A DNA stretch of 64,000 bases from Lunularia cruciata (taxonomy: Eukaryota > Streptophyta > Marchantiopsida > Lunulariales > Lunulariaceae). The stretch lies in assembly GCA_948567375.1 (NCBI GenBank), contig OX419760.1:31806001-31870000 (forward strand). The letters run 5' to 3'. Under the pieces are notes generated by a model that did no database searches, had not been told where the DNA came from, and saw only the letters and a program-made list of their open reading frames with translations. The position numbers were made by a program, and so were the translations under genes. This document shows, one piece after another, positions 44,000-55,019 of this stretch. Numbering within the stretch: the first letter of the stretch is position 1; every line of letters starts with the position of its first letter.

Positions 44000-45640
44000 T
44001 CATCTCAGCCGAGTCTTAACAACTCTAAACTTCATTGATAAATCAATCTAGCCAATACGGTGGCGGTAATCTACTAAGGACAAGATTCTACCCTTTTGCG
44101 CATTTCAGACATCATTATGTACCGGTGGTAATTTCAGCAGGTCACCAGCAAGCTCAATAGATCGATCTGATTTGATGTAAGCACAAAGCTTTAACTCGAA
44201 GCGCTTTTTCACGCATGGTTACACAGCGGTGCTTCTCTCAGCTCAGCCAAACTCTAAAACTCAATCGAAATAGTTCATCAACCTCATCTGCACCAAATGG
44301 CTCCAATCCCATCTTTGACATCTCTATCTACATCTCCACCAGTGGTATTAGCGTGTGCAAGCTCCATTGCACTTTCTACTGCTTCTCCATACCCCACATT
44401 TCAATGCTTTCCTCCTCACACCCTGTTGCTAGGTTGACATGTGACTTTTCTCTTTCGCGTGCACAGCACAGACCTTCTCGATCTGCATCTCCAACCAGAG
44501 GCATCACCTTGTGGATACCCAATTTCACTTTCTTCTGCTGCAGATTGTTTCTTAGATTGTCAACCTAACTTTCTTGTTCAAAGTAGACATCTCGCTCGCT
44601 ATCCAATTCAGTGTCTGCTTAGCCCCATCTTACCTCTTGGCTTTTATCGTCGTACGGCTTGATGGGGTCTCCCCATGCTTGTTGTTATCTTATGCGGTGT
44701 CGCTTTCATTTAGTGTGCCCACAAAAGTATGTACAAAGCTAATTCCCCTCTCCACTACACCAGCAGCAGCATGGGGAAACCCAGAAACACGTCTGATCGC
44801 ATCAATCTCGGTATGAGATAGGAACGTCGTCGCCTTGTCATGTAGTCACGTTAGCATGGCAGTGAATGCAGTAACCCACCTCACATGCTCGCAGGCAGAG
44901 TGAGACGTGCCCTCAGAAGTGGTTGAGATACTACTGCTACTATTATTACCACACTGCTGCTGCTTCTCAGCAGTACAGACTTCGGTGGTTCACGACTACA
45001 GGACGAGACGACACGAGAGCCTTAGAAGCAATTAATATACCTGAGTAGTAAACGAGTACTAGAAAAGTCCTCAAAACATGGCTCTTGGGGATCCTTGTCT
45101 ACGTCTTGCGCTAAATAAGCAAAGCATGTTTCTGAGCTTTTAATTTGACTCTACTTTTGTGTTTGTTTTCTCATGATGTCGAATGGAATGGAATGGAATG
45201 AAGTGAATCGTATGATGTTTCAGGTTGTTGAATATGACGAGGTTTAAAGAGCGTTTTCCACGAAGGAAACTAAAAGAATGACTGATCAAATTTTGAAGAG
45301 AGCCAAACATCATTTTTTCTCCCACTGGGTCAAGAAAGTCAATTACATTATAGAAAAGAAGACTACACACGAGCAGAGAAAAGCAAAGAAGGGCTATCAT
45401 TACTCATTACTTCAAAGTTTACACGCTTAATGAACTCTTATCTGTACCTCTTATTAGAAACAGCCACCAGTTAAATGTAAAAAACACACTGGCTGCTTCT
45501 CCACACGTTTAAGATTGTGATTTTTATGAATAAATCGGGCATAAAGAAAAGGAAAAAGAGACATAGACACTGAAACATGCAACATGGCATCTGTCATAGA
45601 ACTGATTCCTTCCCTTGTGTAAATGCTTTTTACCTTACCT
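44000..45640. other. Unassigned mixed-composition stretch
   Basis: Plus-strand frames at 44215-44568 and 44441-44662 overlap each other in different registers and show only Ser/Thr/Cys-rich text without motifs. A short (GAATG) run occurs at 45181-45200. No gene can be supported. Confidence 0.5.
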
Positions 45641-45682
45641 CCTACGCTTTATCCTCGTAGGACCACACTATATGCACAGTGG

Positions 45683-45706
45683 CTATCTATCTATCTATCT
45701 ATCTAT
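45683..45706. repeat. Microsatellite (CTAT)6
   Basis: Six perfect CTAT units lie in tandem. The flanks show no gene. Confidence 0.95.
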
Positions 45707-47023
45707 TAAAGGAAGGATTTGGATTCTTTCTGGAAAGGTCGTAGAGTGGTTTTAATGATTGAGCTAGCAACTGCTCTCAATAGAATATGTGAGAAAGAAT
45801 GGGGGAAAAGTAAACAGAAAAACCTAGGCAAAGCAAAACAGCCCAAATATCAGATCAACAACCAACCTCCACTATCTCCCACTACTTATCTTCGAAGTAT
45901 TATTATAGCCTTTTGCTTGCACAATAAAACAACCCCACAAACCAGAACAAAACACACTTTGGTTTACTACTAAACATACCCTTTCACTTTATGCTTTTCT
46001 CTGACTAAATATACATGCACTTGTATCTATATATATAAAAAATGTTTTACTTTCTTCTTTTCTGCATTCCTTCTTTGACTTTGCTTTGCTTTGATTTGAT
46101 CCCATGCTTTTTGTCCTTTCTCTCTCTTCTAACCTTTTTTTTCCTACAGGACCAACTGATTTCTTTTTTACAATATGGTTGTAATTTTCTCGTAGCAAGT
46201 GGACAGCAAATGAGTATTTTACGGACACAAAGACAAAATTCTTGTGACCTGAAATTTCCTTTTCATTCATGGCGTATGGAAATCGGAGAATCTATCGAGC
46301 TAGCCAGTATTGCATGTCTTTGTTGATGAAGCGTGTACTGTTTGTCTAAAATTCAATTTCTAGTCTCCGTCAACTGAACATGTTTGGACCATAATAGCAA
46401 GGAAAAGTTAAGAAACCCTTAAAATACATTTTTTTGGACTTTCTCCTCAAGTATCTGCATCTTAGCCTTTATATTTTATCTGGTTAATCTGAAGAAGAGG
46501 TACAAGATTCTTACATAGGCCTTCCCCCTCACTTAATTGATACATGGAATCTTATAAAATTTTAAAGTATAGTAGATGCTTAAGTGCTTCTACACATTCT
46601 AGGTGGTATGAGTTGATAATTATGAGATAACACACTCAAACTTGTAAGTTTACAAAGAAATGAGTATGGTTGAAATCAGTCAATATTCATGTCCACTGCA
46701 AATTTTCAGTCCTCATTGAGGATTGTTTCAACTATCCATTCCCTTAATTAGATAATCGTGGTGGATAGTCTGGTTGTTAAAGAAAGAAAAATAAAATAAA
46801 ATCGGAGTGATGTCTTTATCAATCTTCTTCTTGGAGGAGGATGAATAAGGTTTTGATATAAATTAAAAGTTGCTTCTGTGATTTGTACTTGAGATTAAAT
46901 GCCTATAAATAATAAACGTTGCTAACGTCAGAGCAAGACTTAACAGAACTCCACAGTTGGCGCTTCGACTTGGAAAAAAGACTTAAACAGACCCCATTCA
47001 GACTTTGCAAGTCCTGGGCCACT

Positions 47024-47220
47024 GTCCTATGTGGCAACGTTTCGCAGACACGACAACTTGAAGCACAGGAACCATTGGTTGCCAGCACGAAGTCACCACA
47101 CCAACTATTAGGCAAGGGTGCCAGTCGGAGTGCACGCCAGTCCTATGTGGCAATGGAAATCACAATCACCGCACCTTGAAACACAGGACCATTGGTTGGC
47201 AGCAACGGTAACCAACACCA
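47024..47220. repeat. Imperfect direct repeat, offset 116 bp
   Basis: GTCCTATGTGGCAA occurs at 47024 and 47140, and ACAGGA-CCATTGGTTG-CAGCA follows in each copy. The copies are about 80 bases long and clearly diverged. Their surroundings (46.9-47.25 kb) have more GC than the flanks. Confidence 0.75.
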
Positions 47221-47279
47221 GGTAATACTCACGAATGCCGCGTCGGACTACGTGGCACTTTGGGTTGGTTTAGTTTTGC

Positions 47280-49340
47280 TCTGCTGTTAACATGCAAAAC
47301 CCCTGCAGATTAAGTCACAAGTACTTGCATGGACGGATTGCATACGTTTAGGAAGGAAAAAATATAATATATATATGAATATATAAATTATAATATTCTT
47401 TTTACTTGATTATACAAGTGTACCATAAGTGACGGAAGTACCATATTATATGATGGCGTTCTGAAAAGGTGGTACTGTACATACGTTACTATATTCCTCG
47501 CATTAACCGAAAAGCGTAATGTGAGAGTTTTTATTGAGTGAGTATTGAGTCGAGTATTTATTTCCGCTGAAAATAATTTCTAAAATGGTTGAAATCATTG
47601 TGCCATAATTAGATCTACAGCGTGTACCCCATCCATGCCCACGACTTTCTCCCTCAGAGAAGCTCCTTATAAATGACATGAATATTGTAATATTATGGAA
47701 TTCTATTTATATTTTTCTCTCTATATTAATACTCTCTACTTAGGAACGGCTTGCAGTCCTAGTATTGGTGTCAAGTTCCGACGTTAAAGAATGTAAAATC
47801 ACTAAAAACCCGAGAGAGATTCTTTCATGTTTTGTACCAGAAGCAAGTATGTTATTATTAACTTCTTTTTTTGTATAATTATCAGTAAGACAGCATATTA
47901 CAGTAACACTGGTGAATCACCTGAGCATTTCCCTTGGAAAGTTAACGTGAACATTCAAAAGAAGCTATGCAAATACCCGAATGAATCGACTTTTAAATTT
48001 GATTACCATGTCTATATCTGAATCACAACATGTGAGCAGATATAGGGTTGCACCGACGAAAATGGACATAGTCTTTGGCTCTAAACAGATTCCTAGTTTT
48101 GAAAGCTTAAAACGAAAGAATACCGCAGTACACCTTAGTGATAGTTTGCCGAAATCCATAAATGAATAAATAATTCTAATCGAAGTTAAAAAGGTTGGCA
48201 CAATTAACATATCTCGTAGTATAGTTATTCTAAATCATTTAAAAAGGTTAAACAAGAACGCACGCTACGTCGTCCGGTATTTCTATGTCGTCTTTATAAA
48301 AAAAACTATGTGTTTTGTTTGAGGTAGGTGAGAGTCACATTGACAAAAATACGAGTAACCAAAAAAGTGGGTTTTATTATCTTCATCATTAACATGTGGT
48401 GTTCAATAAATACTCACAATAGTTTAAGATTGCATGAAATAAAAAGGACTTTTTCTCTCCTTCCTTCGTCCACCCGAAAATAGTAAAAGGTTGAAACCTG
48501 ACTGGGACCTGAGGTTATTAGCTTTTCCATTAACTCTTCTCGCCCACGGAAAGCAGCTTTTAGGATCGCACGCAATTTATGTCAGGGAATACGATAAAAC
48601 CATTTTCCCATAAAATCTGTCTTCCACCGCTCAAGCCGTTGATCAAGTCAAGTCATGTCTTGTCTCGTTTTACGTGTTACCAAAACCCCTTAATTCATCG
48701 TGGAGTAAAATAAAGAAACGTCTGACTATCCATTATATATCAATAGTTTTCGAGTCACGAGAAAGATCGCGGTAAAATGAGCATCGTAGATTTTGACATA
48801 GTCCTCTTAAAACTAAGGTTTATCGAGTAATAGTGAAAGTATCTCGGGAGTGCATAAAACTTGTTCAAGTTGTTATATCGTATGATGTGTTTCGAGATAG
48901 AGTCTCTAGGAAACTTGTGCTGATTCCCTCGGCTTATTTACGATAAACGTAGGTCCATTTTTGTACGGTTTTTTTTTTGCAAAACCAGAGGAGGATAGGA
49001 TTTATACGCGGCGTGTCATATTTTGATATTCTCAGTTGAATTCTTTCTACTGTCTAGGACACTAGATATCTGAAAAATAAGGAAGAAAGAAATATAGATA
49101 TATATCCAATAAATATTTTGACGCGTACTAAAGAAGCAAACTCAGGGTCCATTGATGTAGGATCGAAAACAACCCGGAACAACAAGTCAACCGATTAGAG
49201 TAAAGCTCTCCACGACTCATCAGCAGGTTCCTAAAGTGAAGGTACATGGGAGCCGCCGTCATAACTATGGCTTTGAGTTTATATACAAGCAAAGCAGCGC
49301 AAACAATCCCTAGAGCAGCTAGCTAAAATTGGTTTTTGAT
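47280..49340. other. AT-rich intergenic stretch, no gene recognised
   Basis: Open frames are short and carry no motif; complementary-strand frames of similar length overlap at 47965-48210. Homopolymer runs of A or T are frequent, for example near 48970. Confidence 0.6.
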
Positions 49341-49348
49341 GTAAATTA

Positions 49349-49416
49349 GGACTTTTGTGGCATGAGTTTTGTTTGTATGATGGGACTTTTGTGGCATGAG
49401 TTTTGTTTGTATGATG
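49349..49416. repeat. Perfect 34-bp tandem duplication
   Basis: The unit beginning GGACTTTTGTGGCATGAG is present twice in direct succession (49349-49382 and 49383-49416) and the copies agree throughout or nearly so, indicating a recent event. Confidence 0.93.
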
Positions 49417-50141
49417 ATTAAACAAAAACACTAGATATGAATATTTACGTCAGTAAATATTCAATTGGTCCATCGGAAACGATTTTTCTATGGATATTTC
49501 TGACTTAAGACTTAATTGTTGATCCATTTGGTGATAGTTTCATGAGCAGACAAGAATTTCATGGAGAAGATGCAGTATAAGAACTTGGCCATTTAATATT
49601 TGAGAAAGGTTTCGTGAACTTTAGTTCAACACAGGATGTAAATAAGTATTATATTTAATGACTATTCCATTGCGATGATGAAGCAAAAGAACTTGCCACT
49701 TTTATATTTATGGAAGTTCCATAGTTGATGAGAAATGTGTTGCAAAGACCTAGAATAATTTCACTGGTAGTTTTGATTTATGACTGATTCGGATGCCGCA
49801 GACTTGTGGAAAATATTCATTCCTAGATTACAGAATATTATAAGATTCTAGATAAAGGCCTTTTGGAAGATTGAGAGAACCTAAATAGCATTCTATGAGG
49901 ATGATCCTTTTGATTAGAATAAAATGATATGAATTTGATTCCCTTTTCACTTCATACATTCAATCGGAAAGTAAGTAAGACATATTTCTTATGTGCAAAC
50001 ATAACGATTCTAGCTAATGGCCAGATTACGAAAAAAAATAAATTTTCGTTAAACATAATCTAGTCTGGTTTTACTATAAGAAAAACATCCTTGAATTTCT
50101 CAAAGGAATCTTTGAATCTTAGCAAAAGATTCGAAGGATGA

Positions 50142-50188
50142 CCGCGTAGAAAAAATGAAAGATGGGAAGACCCTATCAATCTGTGCAA
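50142..50188 (+). repeat. Dispersed 47-bp repeat, copy 1
   Basis: This 47-base block, starting CCGCGTAGAAAAAATGAA, recurs at 51353-51399 in the same orientation with six substitutions and no gap. Neither copy lies in a gene I can recognise. Confidence 0.8.
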
Positions 50189-50397
50189 CGTATTTTACTT
50201 CCAAGTTTAGACGGGGATATTTTTCCATCAGGAAGATGTAGTACGTCTAACTTACGTGGAGACAAAACGCAGTTTTCCATTCCACGATCCAATGTGCAAT
50301 CACTTTCCATACAGAGTATCATGCGTTGGTGTGAGGCTCGTGACTTTCTGTCAAGAGCAGAACCCGCTAGGTCGGATGCAGGACACCCGTTAACCCT

Positions 50398-50420
50398 CTG
50401 GTTATCCCCGGGATAACCAG
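50398..50420. repeat. Near-perfect palindrome, 11-bp arms
   Basis: CTGGTTATCCC and GGGATAACCAG flank a single C. A second palindrome, GCAGACATGTCTGC, lies about 25 bases downstream. Confidence 0.9.
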
Positions 50421-50657
50421 GTTGTCTCGTAGAGACGGACTGCCGCAGACATGTCTGCCGCCACCTAGAAAGGGTGAATTTCACCGTAATTTATGTTGAA
50501 TGTTGTTGGTCTGATGTGAGAGTCTTGATGGGTTGTTCGGGTGTATAATCAAGGGCGGTTGATGAAGTGAAGTGAAGTGAAGTTAATTAGCTGGATTCTT
50601 CTCTTTATCTTAATTTGAGAAATGGAACTAGCTCACAGTGGATGTACTAACAGTAGT

Positions 50658-50688
50658 GGGCTCTCTCTAACCATGGTAGAGAGAGCCC
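50658..50688. repeat. Hairpin: perfect 12-bp arms, 7-base loop
   Basis: GGGCTCTCTCTA and TAGAGAGAGCCC flank ACCATGG. Confidence 0.88.
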
Positions 50689-50780
50689 ATAGCAATCTTT
50701 GGATACTTGTAAATGAATCGAGTATGCAGCATTTACTAGGAAGTTGAAGTAAAGAAAGTTGGCTAAGGAACCCAATGAGG

Positions 50781-50823
50781 ACGAGAAATTCCTGAATGCG
50801 AACGACGAGAAATTCCTGAATGC
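50781..50823. repeat. 24-bp tandem duplication, about 1.8 copies
   Basis: ACGAGAAATTCCTGAATGC occurs at 50781 and again at 50805, identical over 19 bases, separated by GAACG. Confidence 0.93.
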
Positions 50824-51352
50824 CCTTGAATCGAAGGTCAAATGCTACTTTTCGATCTGAAATATGAAGAACTACAGTAACGTAATATATTGGAATTGAG
50901 GAATTAAAATCCTGGCTATATTCCCAACAAGGAGGAACCCAAAGCAGATATTGGTCTTCATTTAATACGGGCATCATTATTGCCTTCGAGTAAGCACACA
51001 TTCATTATGTTTCCCAACTTCCCCCGATATAGTCTACGCTTCTCTAAACGTATAGAGTTGGGAATTTCATTTTGTATACACGTGCATTCACGTATGCCCA
51101 ATTATGTATGTCTACTCAGCTTTTAGTCATTTGAACTTATACATGTCTCTAAAAGTTACATGATCGTCGATTAACATAACTCTAGAATAATGTACTTCCC
51201 ACACTTCGTGTTTTCTACGCGGTCGCCTTTTCTTGAATAATGTACTTACCTTTATCTACACTAGAATAGCAGTCTTCGTTTTAACCAATACGTGGGCATG
51301 GGTATGGAGAAAGGGTTTACCATATGAGCAATATACCATCGAAAGTCGACCA

Positions 51353-51399
51353 CCGCGTAGGAAAAATGAAGGATGGGAAGACCCCATCAAGCCGTACAA
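51353..51399 (+). repeat. Dispersed 47-bp repeat, copy 2
   Basis: It matches the block at 50142-50188 in 41 of 47 positions. Beyond its ends the two loci lose similarity, so it may be a fragment of a short interspersed element. Confidence 0.8.
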
Positions 51400-51606
51400 G
51401 GGAGAGACAAAAAAAAAAAAGGTAACATGGGGCTAAGCCCCAATAGAGTCTGTATGAGAAATGAGCAATATAGAGAACAAGAGAAGAAATATCCTGTTTG
51501 TCACGTCCTGTCTAAAATTTAACAGAAAGTTAAGAGAAGTACGCGGTGCATTAAGTTACTGACCTGCATTATCTTAGAGATCGTCTTAATTACTTCCCAC
51601 CGGGTT

Positions 51607-51918
51607 TTGCCTGTCGACCGTGCACACTCGGATGTCGACCGTTACCCGACACGGCAACTCCGGGGAGCACAAGCACGAGCGAAATATATGACTGTTAACT
51701 CCCTGACGAAACACTACGTGTCGACCTCGGATTTAGTCTGTGCACTCCGAACGGACTGCATGATAGTCATTGACTCATTGCCCCGCAGGAGGAAGGACGG
51801 AGTTCCGGCCGGCGGATCCGTCAGTACTCCCGGTAAGGCAGAAGGCAAACGAGATCCCCGCTATGAGAAGTCCTTGGGAGAGAAGTTTACCTTATCTTTG
51901 TCACTAGAGTGCGCTTAA
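51607..51918 (+). CDS. Short open frame of unknown function, doubtful
   Basis: A 103-codon frame in a GC-richer patch, rich in Arg, Asp and Ser, without a recognisable domain. The surrounding sequence offers no clear splice partners. I list it only because frames of this length are uncommon in this half of the window; it may be chance. Confidence 0.12.
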   Translation: MPVDRAHSDVDRYPTRQLRGAQARAKYMTVNSLTKHYVSTSDLVCALRTDCMIVIDSLPRRRKDGVPAGGSVSTPGKAEGKRDPRYEKSLGEKFTLSLSLECA

Positions 51919-51975
51919 CCAGGCTCCGGTTCCAGGTTACACAAATGCTCTACCATTGTGACCATCCCATTTAAA
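51918..51975 (-). repeat. tRNA-like fragment
   Basis: The minus strand reads GGGATGGTCACAATGGTAGAGC, resembling a tRNA acceptor and D-arm with an A-box, followed by GTGTAACCTGGAACCGGAGCC. The T-arm is missing, so this is a truncated tRNA relic or SINE head and not a gene. Confidence 0.45.
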
Positions 51976-52327
51976 GTTTATGGGCAATCCCTAAAGCATG
52001 TATGGATAACTATATACAATCAATAATAATAATAATAGTGGAGTCAAAATAAATAAAATAAATTTTTTGTGTATTATTACTCGGCTGAAATCATTTGAAA
52101 CTCTTTTAAATGACTTAGGAATTCATATCTAGTAACTATTTGGGGATGCTTTTAAATAGTTTTCTAAAATTTCACTCATTCATTCAATGTCATCCCGTAA
52201 TAAATACCTTTCATACCCCACAATCAACTAAACAAGATGCCAATGAAGATCTCGCTGGGCTCATTACCCAGTTAAATTTGACCATGGAGGAATTGAGTGG
52301 TCACTATGCCCGGATGTTAAGCGGGTG

Positions 52328-52341
52328 TCTAGACGTCTAGA
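52328..52341. repeat. Perfect 14-bp palindrome
   Basis: TCTAGACGTCTAGA reads the same on both strands. A partial copy, TTCTAGACGTC, follows about 40 bases later. Confidence 0.85.
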
Positions 52342-52489
52342 ACCACCTGGTTTTTGCATACCAAAAAACTTCTAGACGTCCTGACTAGAATATTCGAACT
52401 CTCTCCGACGTTAATGTATGCAATTCCCATATCCGACTATTATTAATATCTATTTGCAAGGATTACAATGTGGTTAGATTGAGATGAGA

Positions 52490-53545
52490 GTTCAAGTAAA
52501 GTAAAGCCCGACGATTGTTCTTTCAGTGACGACGGCCGGGTTAAGTGAATCTAGACAGTCTCCATGCCGCCGTCGTCGTCGTCGACGGCAAACTGACGTC
52601 TCACCGTCAACGAACTCGATGATTGTAGTTGTCGTTGTTGTCCCGTGAGGAGGCTGGTTGGGCAAGTCCTGTAAAGGGGCGAGGAACGACAATAAATGCG
52701 GCAAGAAAAGCAGTGTGAGAAAGCGAAGGATAGCTTGTGCGGCTTCGCTGGCTTGCATGCGCAAGACATGGAAAGTGTTTGCAATTCGAGCGAGCTAGGG
52801 CAGAAAAGTATGGTGTGACGAACATCGGTGATTGGACCTCAGCTCCCGGTGAATTGCATGGTGACCACGATCAGCAATCTGACCGTCCGAAGCGAAATGC
52901 ATCGCAATGCAATCCACTCGAGCGAACGAACGGGGAAGTGCGTGAGCCAGCATCCCGCCAGCCAGACATCCGAACATCTGAACCGAAGGAAAGAGAAAAG
53001 CGGAGATGCCCTGCTCACTATTGTGATCTCTTTCTCTTCGAGAAAGAAGATTCGGAAAGATTTGAATTCGGTAGACGACACAGGACGTTGGAGGGGAGGA
53101 CGAGGAGGCGGGGGGTGTGGGGTTAGGGGCAGTGACAGGAGGAAAAAGAGGTCTACTGTACTGTACAGACTCTTGAAGGTACGAAGACAGTCCGGGGCAG
53201 AGATTGTAGGGTACTGTACTGTACAGGAAGCATGAGCTTTGCTTCGGTTCCCTTCCCTTCGGACCCGTCCTCTTTCGCTTAAGTATGGGCATGAGATGAT
53301 GATGGTCGTCATCCGTCAGTTAAGAAACTCCACCGCCCGCGCGTGAGAGAAACAGAGAAGAGAGAGAGTGAAAAAACCGGTGAAGGCGACATGTAGGATT
53401 GACGCAAAGAGCATGGTTCTCTGTGTCCTACTGTTAGGACAGACCGGGAAGGAATCTGAAGAGTGTTATTACTACCGGGCCGGTAACATGGCAAATTCGT
53501 GCTCTCTGCCTCTCCTCGCAGTCCATTCTCGAGTACCACAATAGA
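52490..53545. other. GC-rich island with overlapping frames on both strands
   Basis: Within this island five frames longer than 120 codons overlap: plus 52737-53126 and 52828-53235, minus 52795-53292, 52839-53312. None has a recognisable domain, and mutual overlap on both strands argues that composition keeps stops rare. The 15-mer TACTGTACTGTACAG occurs twice (about 53156 and 53213). The island may be a promoter or leader. Confidence 0.4.
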
Positions 53546-53755
53546 TACGTCCTTTCAACTGGTCGTAATCAACTCCAATAAGCCAATTACTGTACTCGAG
53601 ATCTCGAATACGGTCAGCTCTCTCTAATTGTTAGTGTTCGCGAGTAGCCGAAAGGTAACATTTACGTAAGGATAGAAGGAGATGGCGAAATATTTATCTT
53701 CAAATATTCTCTACCCTGAAAAACGTCTTTAACTCTTTAATTCTATCATTTCATA

Positions 53756-53799
53756 TTTAAGTTACTCATACGACAGTGGTGTCGTATGAGTAACTTAAA
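53756..53799. repeat. Perfect hairpin: 20-bp arms, 4-base loop
   Basis: Arms 53756-53775 (TTTAAGTTACTCATACGACA) and 53780-53799 are exact reverse complements; the loop is GTGG. No mismatch is present, so the structure is recent or maintained. Confidence 0.97.
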
Positions 53800-53869
53800 G
53801 AATCTCCTTTGAAGCCTACATTGGTTATTATTATCATTTTTATGCTGATATTTCTTGAAGTCTCTTAAC

Positions 53870-54440
53870 ATAATCTCAGTTGAATAAACACACCACTAAG
53901 TCGTGTTTAAATTATCTCATTCCACTTAAATAATAAGGAGGGTTACCAATTTGTCTTCCGAATATCATCTCGAGTAAATAATCCTACCATTGAGTCATGG
54001 GTAGATAAATTTCCTCAACTCAGTTAGTAAAAATAGGACTATCATATTGGAAACTCACGTACCCTCTCAATGATTATTATTATTATTATTGTTACGTGAT
54101 TATTTCCTCAAACCTTTTCAAGAACCATCGTACTGAAAAATCATGGTTAAATGACTTAACTAGATTCAAGTAGTAATAAGCTGGATTATTAGCTATCTTC
54201 TTGGTGTACCTCAGATAAATTAATCATGCCATTGATTCTTGGTAGGTAACTCTACTCAACTTAATTAGTAAATAGTAAGAACATTAATACCGTAAGTGCA
54301 CTTTGCCCCCCAATGATATTAATACTATGTTTCTTTTCTCAAATATTCTTAATTTCATCTCAAGTAAATAATTATACCATTAAGTCATGGTAAGTAACTT
54401 TACTTACTCAACTTAATCAGCAAGAAGTATATTATTGTTT
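53870..54440. repeat. Degenerate direct repeats built on AAGTAAATAAT-CCATT-AGTCATGG
   Basis: Related blocks start at about 53971, 54212 and 54361, each reading (C)(A/G)AGTAAATAAT..TACCATT(A/G)AGTCATGG..AGTAA..CTCAACTTAATTAG. A weaker fourth lies near 53880. Spacing is irregular (about 90, 240 and 150 bases). An (ATT) run lies at about 54073-54090. Confidence 0.65.
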
Positions 54441-55019
54441 GGGAGGTTCACTTGGCCGGTAGTGACATCTTTGGACGGTATTGATAATAGTTATTCATGG
54501 ATATTATACTCTTTTCAACTTGACTTGTCGAGAAGCACTCGTATTCTTATTATTTGATCAAACTTTTAACTACCTTGGAAAACATTTAACATGTTTACTG
54601 TATTATACATACATAGTTCTAAGTGGTACAATCCATGGTCAATAAAGGGAAAAGTTTGCACCATGCGGAAGGTTCAGGAAAGTACTCTAGTGCTCGCATT
54701 AGGTTATTTCTAATATATCGTGTAAATTTATGTTCTGAAAATGTTCAGAATGTAACATTTTGAGGACGGAATTAACTCGGCTAAAAATATTCTCAAATGA
54801 CCATGATATTTTAACTATTTTTCTTTGTCCCCGACACGGGAGTATGAAATTTAGAGCAAATAACATTTATTACAACCAATTTTTTGAGAGAGTCGACTGT
54901 ATAGTGATGATTACTGATTCTCATTACGTCTTATCTCATCGAATCGTTCTATTATTAGGGACTGCTACTTCGAACCAAATTAAAAGAGAAAGGTAAATTA
55001 GATCTTAGATAGTTTGGAC

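Noticed and set aside
44215-44662. Two plus-strand frames of 117 and 73 codons as genes
   Set aside because: They overlap in different registers, lack motifs and have no convincing splice partners.
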